Part shown: piece after piece, positions 6,848-11,079 of the stretch | Position numbering within the stretch: the stretch's first letter is position 1 | Layout of the letters: each line of letters opens with the position of its first letter | Assembly (NCBI GenBank): GCA_003451715.1 | Contig: DMJN01000240.1 | Span: forward strand, 1-11,079 | Direction: 5' to 3' | Source: Gammaproteobacteria bacterium | GTDB taxonomy: Bacteria > Pseudomonadota > Gammaproteobacteria > Pseudomonadales > Pseudohongiellaceae | Length of the DNA: 11,079 bases | Made by a program: the position numbers and the translations under genes | The notes under the pieces: model-generated | Database searches by the model: none | Told to the model about the DNA's origin: nothing | What the model saw: the letters and a program-made list of their open reading frames with translations, nothing else

Positions 6848-8161
6848 ATGCCTTCAGAGCAGTTCCGCTTCATTACCGTTATCGCTGTCGTCGTTGCCAA
6901 CATGGTGGGCACCGGTGTATTTACCAGCCTCGGGTTTCAGCTGTTAGACATTCACTCCGGCTTCGTACTCTTAATGCTCTGGGCAGTAGGTGGCCTGGCT
7001 GCCTTATGCGGTGCGATGACCTACGCCGAACTGGGTGCTGCGCTGCCCCGTAATGGGGGAGAATACAGTTTACTGAGGAGTATCTATCATCCAGCTGCAG
7101 GTTTTGTGTCTGGCTGGATCTCATCGACCGTAGGGTTTGCCGGACCGACAGCGCTGGCAGCCTTGACTTTCGCAGCATATTCTACTGCCGCCTTGCCTGG
7201 TGGGTCATCGGTCTTTCTGGAGAAGACACTCGCTGCCTTACTGCTAATCATTCTGACGATCATTCATGCCACTAATCACAGGACAAGTGGCGTCACCCAG
7301 GTTGTCTTTACTGTATTGAAGGTGGCTGTAATCGTAGTATTTATAATTGCGGTCGCAGTGGTAGTCGACACACCCCAGCCCGTAAATTTTCTGCCTGTAG
7401 AGGGTGACGGTGCCCTGCTCACCAGCGGTCTGTTTGCAGTAGCACTTATCTATGTCAGTTTCGCCTACACGGGTTGGAATGCAGCGACCTATTTGAGTAG
7501 CGAAGTTGAAAATCCCCAACGCACCCTGCCGCTGGTATTGACCATAGGCACTTCGATCGTAACCCTGCTCTATCTTGGCCTGAATTTCACCTTCCTCTAT
7601 GCGGCACCAATGAGTGCCATGGAAGGTCAGGTGGAAGTCGGCGCCATTGCTGCACAATCTGCCTTCGGTGATACCGTGGGTGGATTCTTCGGCATCGCCC
7701 TGGCCCTGCTGCTGATATCCACAGTCAGTGCCATGACCATGGCGGGCCCGCGGGTGATCCAGGTCATTGGTGAAGACTTCCCGGCCGTAAGAGTGCTGGG
7801 TAGAACCAACCGGCATGGCATTCCGGCAACTGCCATCTACGTGCAGTCCGCCATCGCCCTGCTATTCATCCTGTCCACCACTGTGGAATCGATCATGGTC
7901 TTTGCCGGATTTACCATGGCCTTGAACAGCTTCGTGGCAGTTTTTGGTATCTTCGTGCTGCGCTGGCGACAACCAGATTTACCCAGGCCCTATCACACTT
8001 TCCTCTATCCATTGACGCCACTGATTTACCTCGCACTAACCGGGTGGACACTGGGATTTACGCTGATCAACAGACCCGTAGAAGCACTTTTCAGTTTGGG
8101 GATTATAGGGACGGGACTAATTTTCTATTTTCTTGCTTCCAGGAATTTAGACTCAAACTGA
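6848..8161 (+). CDS. APC-superfamily amino-acid permease
   Basis: A 437-residue polytopic inner-membrane protein with about 12 membrane spans, typical of the amino acid-polyamine-organocation superfamily. The unwound first helix carries the binding motif VGTGVFTSLGF (20-30), the second helix is followed by YAELGAALPRNGGEY (59-73), and the sixth-helix region reads VSFAYTGWNAATYLSSEVENPQRTLP (203-228), all characteristic. RWRQPDLPRPYHTFLYPLTP (372-391) matches the loop before the last helices. It probably imports or exchanges an amino acid or related compound by secondary transport; the substrate cannot be deduced. The ATG at 6848 is the only start, because a stop lies just upstream in frame, but no good Shine-Dalgarno sequence precedes it. 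recQ follows after 35 bases on the same strand. Confidence 0.92.
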   Translation: MPSEQFRFITVIAVVVANMVGTGVFTSLGFQLLDIHSGFVLLMLWAVGGLAALCGAMTYAELGAALPRNGGEYSLLRSIYHPAAGFVSGWISSTVGFAGPTALAALTFAAYSTAALPGGSSVFLEKTLAALLLIILTIIHATNHRTSGVTQVVFTVLKVAVIVVFIIAVAVVVDTPQPVNFLPVEGDGALLTSGLFAVALIYVSFAYTGWNAATYLSSEVENPQRTLPLVLTIGTSIVTLLYLGLNFTFLYAAPMSAMEGQVEVGAIAAQSAFGDTVGGFFGIALALLLISTVSAMTMAGPRVIQVIGEDFPAVRVLGRTNRHGIPATAIYVQSAIALLFILSTTVESIMVFAGFTMALNSFVAVFGIFVLRWRQPDLPRPYHTFLYPLTPLIYLALTGWTLGFTLINRPVEALFSLGIIGTGLIFYFLASRNLDSN

Positions 8162-8182
8162 GTCTGGCAGTTGTTTCTCGTC

Positions 8183-8188
8183 TATAAT
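8183..8188 (+). promoter_or_regulatory. Consensus -10 box directly before recQ (possible leaderless mRNA)
   Basis: A perfect TATAAT lies eight bases before the recQ ATG (8197). A transcript beginning the usual 6-8 bases after this box would start at 8195-8197, at or next to the A of the ATG. There is no Shine-Dalgarno sequence in the 35-base gap, which fits a leaderless message. The -35 region is poor: no good TTGACA-like hexamer sits at 16-18 bases spacing. Confidence 0.4.
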
Positions 8189-8196
8189 TTCTCTCG

Positions 8197-10035
8197 ATGA
8201 CATTCGAATCAAGCAGTCCAAGCAGTATTCTCCACTCAATCTTCGGTTTCACTGAGTTTCGCCCGCCCCAGGATCAGATCATCGACACCCTGATAGAGGG
8301 TGGCGATGCCCTGGTGTTAATGCCCACCGGCGGCGGCAAGTCGCTGTGCTATCAAATACCCGCCATGACCCGGTCCGGCTGCGGGATAGTCATCTCACCG
8401 CTCATTGCGCTGATGCAGGACCAGGTCAGTGCGCTACAGCTGGTGGGCGTGAAGGCGGCTTTCCTCAATTCGACTCTGAGCCCGGAAGCCGCACAGCAGA
8501 TCGAGCAGTCACTTATCGGTGGGGAACTCGATCTTCTTTATGTAGCACCAGAACGGCTGACGCAGGCCCGCACTCTGCAGCTGCTGCGAGAAGTTAACAT
8601 CGCGTTGTTTGCAATCGATGAAGCTCACTGCGTGTCACAGTGGGGCCATGACTTCCGCAGCGATTACCTGCAGCTGAGTCTGTTACATGAGTTGTTTCCT
8701 GATGTTCCTCGCATCGCGTTGACGGCGACTGCCGATGAGCGCACCCGCAAAGAAATTATTGCTCGTCTGCAACTGGAAGAGGCTGCACATTTCATTGCCG
8801 GTTTCGATAGACCTAACATCCGTTATCGGATAACACTGAAAAACAATGTCAAGCAACAACTACTGAAATTCCTGAGGCAGGAGCATCCTGACGACGCCGG
8901 CATCGTCTACTGCCTGTCTCGCAAGAAAACCGAAGACATCGCAAGCTGGTTGCAGGAACAGGGTTTCGAGGCGTTGCCCTATCACGCCGGTCTCAGCGCT
9001 AATGTTCGCACCGATCATCAGTCACGCTTTCTACGCGAGGAAGGTGTCATCATCGTTGCTACGATTGCCTTTGGTATGGGCATCGACAAACCGGATGTGC
9101 GTTTCGTGGCGCATCTGGACTTGCCCAAGACTATCGAATCCTATTACCAGGAAACCGGGCGTGCCGGTCGCGACGACCTCGCCGCAGACGCCTGGATGAT
9201 CTATGGGTTGCAGGACGTCATTAAGCTGCGGCAGATGATGGAGGGTTCGGAAGGTAGCGAAGAATTCAAGCGTGCCGAACAGTTCCGGTTAAACGCAATG
9301 TTAGGCCTGTGCGAAATCATATCCTGCCGCCGCCAGGCCCTGCTGGCTTATTTTGGTGAAACCCTCAGCCATCCCTGTGGTAACTGTGATACCTGCCTGG
9401 AACCTGCTCAGACCTGGGATGGTACCGAGGCGGCGCGCAAGGCCTTAAGCGCCGCCTTTCGCACGGATCAACGCTTCGGTGTCAATCATCTGATCGACGT
9501 ACTGCGGGAAGGCAACACCGACAAAATCTTTCAGTTCGGTCATCAACACTTGCCCGTGTACGGTATTGGCAAGGACCTCGACAACAATCAATGGCGCTCG
9601 GTGTTCCGCCAGTTAGTGGCACGCGGTTACATGAGTGTCGACCTGGACCGCTACGGTGCTCTGCGCCTGGAAGAAAAATGCCGACCCCTGCTGCGTGGTG
9701 AAGAGAGTATTGAACTCAGACAGGACATCAAATCCAGGGCGGTGAAGCAGCAGACAAAGATTCAATTGGCACCGGAAGTGGATGTGGCTCTCTGGGAAGC
9801 GCTACGGGATTGCAGGCGACATTTTGCCGAAGAATTTGGCGTACCACCTTATGTCATTTTCCATGACAGTACATTGCAGGAAATGTGCCTGCGCTTACCG
9901 CGAGACATGCTGGACTTTGCAGAATTGTCTGGCGTTGGAGAGCGAAAACTGGAAAAGTACGGTCCAGCATTCATGCACATCATCGAAGACCATCTGAGCG
10001 AAAGCACAGTCGACACCAACACAACAAAAGATTAA
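8197..10035 (+). CDS. recQ: ATP-dependent DNA helicase RecQ
   Basis: Full-length (612 residues; E. coli RecQ has about 610) 3'-5' superfamily 2 helicase acting in recombination and replication-fork repair. In order: motif 0 [14 protein letters not shown] (16-29), Walker A MPTGGGKS (42-49, Lys48), DEAHC (141-145, motif II), aromatic-rich loop SQWGHDFR (147-154), LTATAD (175-180, motif III), [16 protein letters not shown] (288-303) and QETGRAGRD (318-326, motif VI). The RecQ-C zinc site is complete (Cys377, Cys394, Cys397, Cys400), a winged helix follows, and an HRDC domain occupies about 525-600. All catalytic motifs are intact. The ATG at 8197 is the only possible start in this frame because a stop lies just upstream. 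It lacks a ribosome-binding site. The dienelactone-hydrolase frame starts 4 bases after the TAA, so the two are probably co-transcribed. Confidence 0.98.
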   Translation: MTFESSSPSSILHSIFGFTEFRPPQDQIIDTLIEGGDALVLMPTGGGKSLCYQIPAMTRSGCGIVISPLIALMQDQVSALQLVGVKAAFLNSTLSPEAAQQIEQSLIGGELDLLYVAPERLTQARTLQLLREVNIALFAIDEAHCVSQWGHDFRSDYLQLSLLHELFPDVPRIALTATADERTRKEIIARLQLEEAAHFIAGFDRPNIRYRITLKNNVKQQLLKFLRQEHPDDAGIVYCLSRKKTEDIASWLQEQGFEALPYHAGLSANVRTDHQSRFLREEGVIIVATIAFGMGIDKPDVRFVAHLDLPKTIESYYQETGRAGRDDLAADAWMIYGLQDVIKLRQMMEGSEGSEEFKRAEQFRLNAMLGLCEIISCRRQALLAYFGETLSHPCGNCDTCLEPAQTWDGTEAARKALSAAFRTDQRFGVNHLIDVLREGNTDKIFQFGHQHLPVYGIGKDLDNNQWRSVFRQLVARGYMSVDLDRYGALRLEEKCRPLLRGEESIELRQDIKSRAVKQQTKIQLAPEVDVALWEALRDCRRHFAEEFGVPPYVIFHDSTLQEMCLRLPRDMLDFAELSGVGERKLEKYGPAFMHIIEDHLSESTVDTNTTKD

Positions 10036-10039
10036 GCCT

Positions 10040-10759
10040 ATGATTGATAGTGAACTCGATATCCAAACCAGCGATGGTGAGATGAATACCTTCATCACCC
10101 ACCCAGAAGAAAATGGACCACATCCGCTGATCGTATTCCTCATGGATGCACCAGGCAAACGTGAAGAATTACACGACATGGCACGCCGATTCGGCTCAGC
10201 CGGTTACTATGTCATGCTGCCCAATCTCTACTATTGACAGGTACGCGAGTTTGATATGGAAACCGAAGGTAGGGAAAAGATGCGTGAACACATGGATTCA
10301 CTCAGCAATGCCATGGTGTGTAAAGATATTGCAGCTCTGCTGGCATTTGCCGACGGCGACAATGCCGCCCGTGGTGGCAACATCGGTTGTGTTGGCTATT
10401 GTATGAGTGGCCCCTTCGCCTTCGCAGCAGCGGCGGCATTTCCTGAACGAATCGCCGCCACCGCCTCGCTTCATGGCGTGAGCCTGTTTACCGATAAGCC
10501 AGATTCACCCCATCTGGACGCAGAGAAAATCGAGGGCGAGATGTATTTTGGCTGTGCAGAGACGGACGATTATGCACCCCGGCAAATGATTGACGATCTG
10601 GAAAACCATCTGGCCGGCACCGATATACACTCTCGAATCGAATGGTACCCCGGTACGCTCCACGGCTTTGTCTTCCCATCGAGACAGGGTAAATACAACA
10701 AGGCAGCGGCGGAGCGCCATTGGGAAAGATTACTGGCAATGTATCGTCGCTGTTTATAA
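10040..10759 (+). pseudogene. Dienelactone hydrolase family alpha/beta-hydrolase interrupted by an in-frame TGA
   Basis: A single frame of 239 positions encodes a dienelactone-hydrolase-family protein, broken only by TGA at 10235-10237 (codon 66). The N-terminal part contains the expected strands and PLIVFLMDAPGKREELHDMARR, ending MLPNLYY. The frame resumes immediately with QVREFDMETEGREKM and carries the complete catalytic triad: Cys121 in GYCMSG, an Asp in ETDDY (176 or 177) and His208 in TLHGF. In relatives PNLYY is usually followed by Arg, so CGA-to-TGA is the simplest explanation; TGG-to-TGA is possible. By family it hydrolyses lactone or ester bonds in the cytoplasm. A restart at ATG 10256 would keep the triad but lose the first strands, so it is probably inactive. 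It starts 4 bases after recQ and is likely translationally coupled. Pseudogene, sequencing error or TGA readthrough cannot be separated from this sequence alone. Confidence 0.85.
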
Positions 10760-10828
10760 GCAATAAATGAGGACAAGAGGATACTCACCCTTTTATGAAC
10801 GATTTGATCCTGAAGTCATGACGATCCC

Positions 10829-11079
10829 ATGAGTCTCTACGAATACTTCACCGTCGCCTATTCCATATTAGTTGCCGTTTCCATGACACGTCTACTAGAG
10901 GGTCTGGTAACTATCTGCCGTTCGGGCAATTTCTATTGGATTCACCTGGGCTGGACCAGCATTCACATGTTCCTGGCGGTCACATACTGGTCCAACTATT
11001 GGGCCTACTCCAGGGCGGAGCTAAACTATATATTTTTCCTGGTTAGCATAATTGGGACTGTGCGCCTTCAGCCCATATA
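10829..11079 (+). CDS. Membrane protein of unknown function (3' end outside window)
   Basis: The frame opens with ATG at 10829 (in-frame stop TGA at 10811-10813, no other start between) and is still open at the right edge after 83 complete codons. Three hydrophobic segments are visible at about residues 7-28, 36-56 and 66-83, rich in Trp, Tyr and Phe (for example YWIHLGWTSIHMF and YWSNYWAY). It begins MSLYEYFTVAYSI. This is an integral membrane protein; I do not recognise its family with confidence. It lies 69 bases after the dienelactone-hydrolase frame on the same strand. No clear ribosome-binding site precedes it; a 21-codon frame (10767-10832) overlaps its start by ATGA and could couple its translation. 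Confidence 0.6.
   Translation, partial: MSLYEYFTVAYSILVAVSMTRLLEGLVTICRSGNFYWIHLGWTSIHMFLAVTYWSNYWAYSRAELNYIFFLVSIIGTVRLQPI

Noticed and set aside
5325..10759. Stop-codon reassignment (TAG as Gln, TGA as Arg or Trp)
   Set aside because: TAG ends the NHL and MBL-fold genes, and TGA ends the permease gene, at family-appropriate lengths. Two different stops would both need new meanings while also acting as terminators.
10040..10759. Selenocysteine at the TGA in the dienelactone hydrolase
   Set aside because: The catalytic nucleophile Cys121 is present as an ordinary cysteine, and the TGA lies at a position normally holding Arg, not at the active site. I saw no convincing SECIS-like stem directly after it.

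Overview
The window looks like ordinary chromosomal DNA of an uncultivated gammaproteobacterium, possibly marine. That placement is an inference from the gene mix: a PQQ-dependent dehydrogenase lipoprotein, a CaiB/BaiF CoA-transferase, a SlyD-type FKBP, RecQ with the proteobacterial domain order, and several exported proteins of unknown role. I see no rRNA, tRNA, CRISPR array, prophage or insertion sequence encoding a transposase.

Left third (1-3777, all minus strand). Three genes for exported proteins lie in tandem, read from right to left. They are an uncharacterised secreted protein (2764-3777), an NHL-repeat beta-propeller protein (1539-2654), and a PQQ-dependent, glucose-dehydrogenase-like lipoprotein whose 3' end is cut off by the window edge (1-1241). 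Between the first two lies a short imperfect inverted repeat followed by a T-run on the minus strand. It resembles both an intrinsic terminator and the terminal hairpins of REP/RAYT-type elements. The 297-base gap before the dehydrogenase gene holds an AT-rich candidate promoter with a perfect 14-base palindrome over its -10 box, and one doubtful small ORF.

Middle (3778-6679). After a divergent intergenic region with a good candidate promoter for the minus-strand gene come three plus-strand genes: a class III CoA-transferase (4046-5260), a slyD-like FKBP prolyl isomerase interrupted by an in-frame TAG (5325-5813), and an exported metallo-beta-lactamase-fold hydrolase (5846-6679).

Right part (6848-11079, plus strand). 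An APC-superfamily amino-acid permease is followed by a full-length RecQ helicase, which may be read from a leaderless mRNA. Four bases after recQ comes a dienelactone-hydrolase-family gene interrupted by an in-frame TGA. The start of a multi-span membrane protein of unknown function runs off the right edge.

The most notable observation is that two otherwise intact genes about 4.7 kb apart each carry exactly one in-frame stop at a position where the homologous families have a sense codon. Each stop can be explained by a single C-to-T change (CAG to TAG, probably CGA to TGA). TAG and TGA also serve as normal terminators of intact genes here, so genetic-code reassignment is unlikely. Recent pseudogenisation, sequence error or damage, or stop-codon readthrough remain. 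I found no convincing new multi-gene system.
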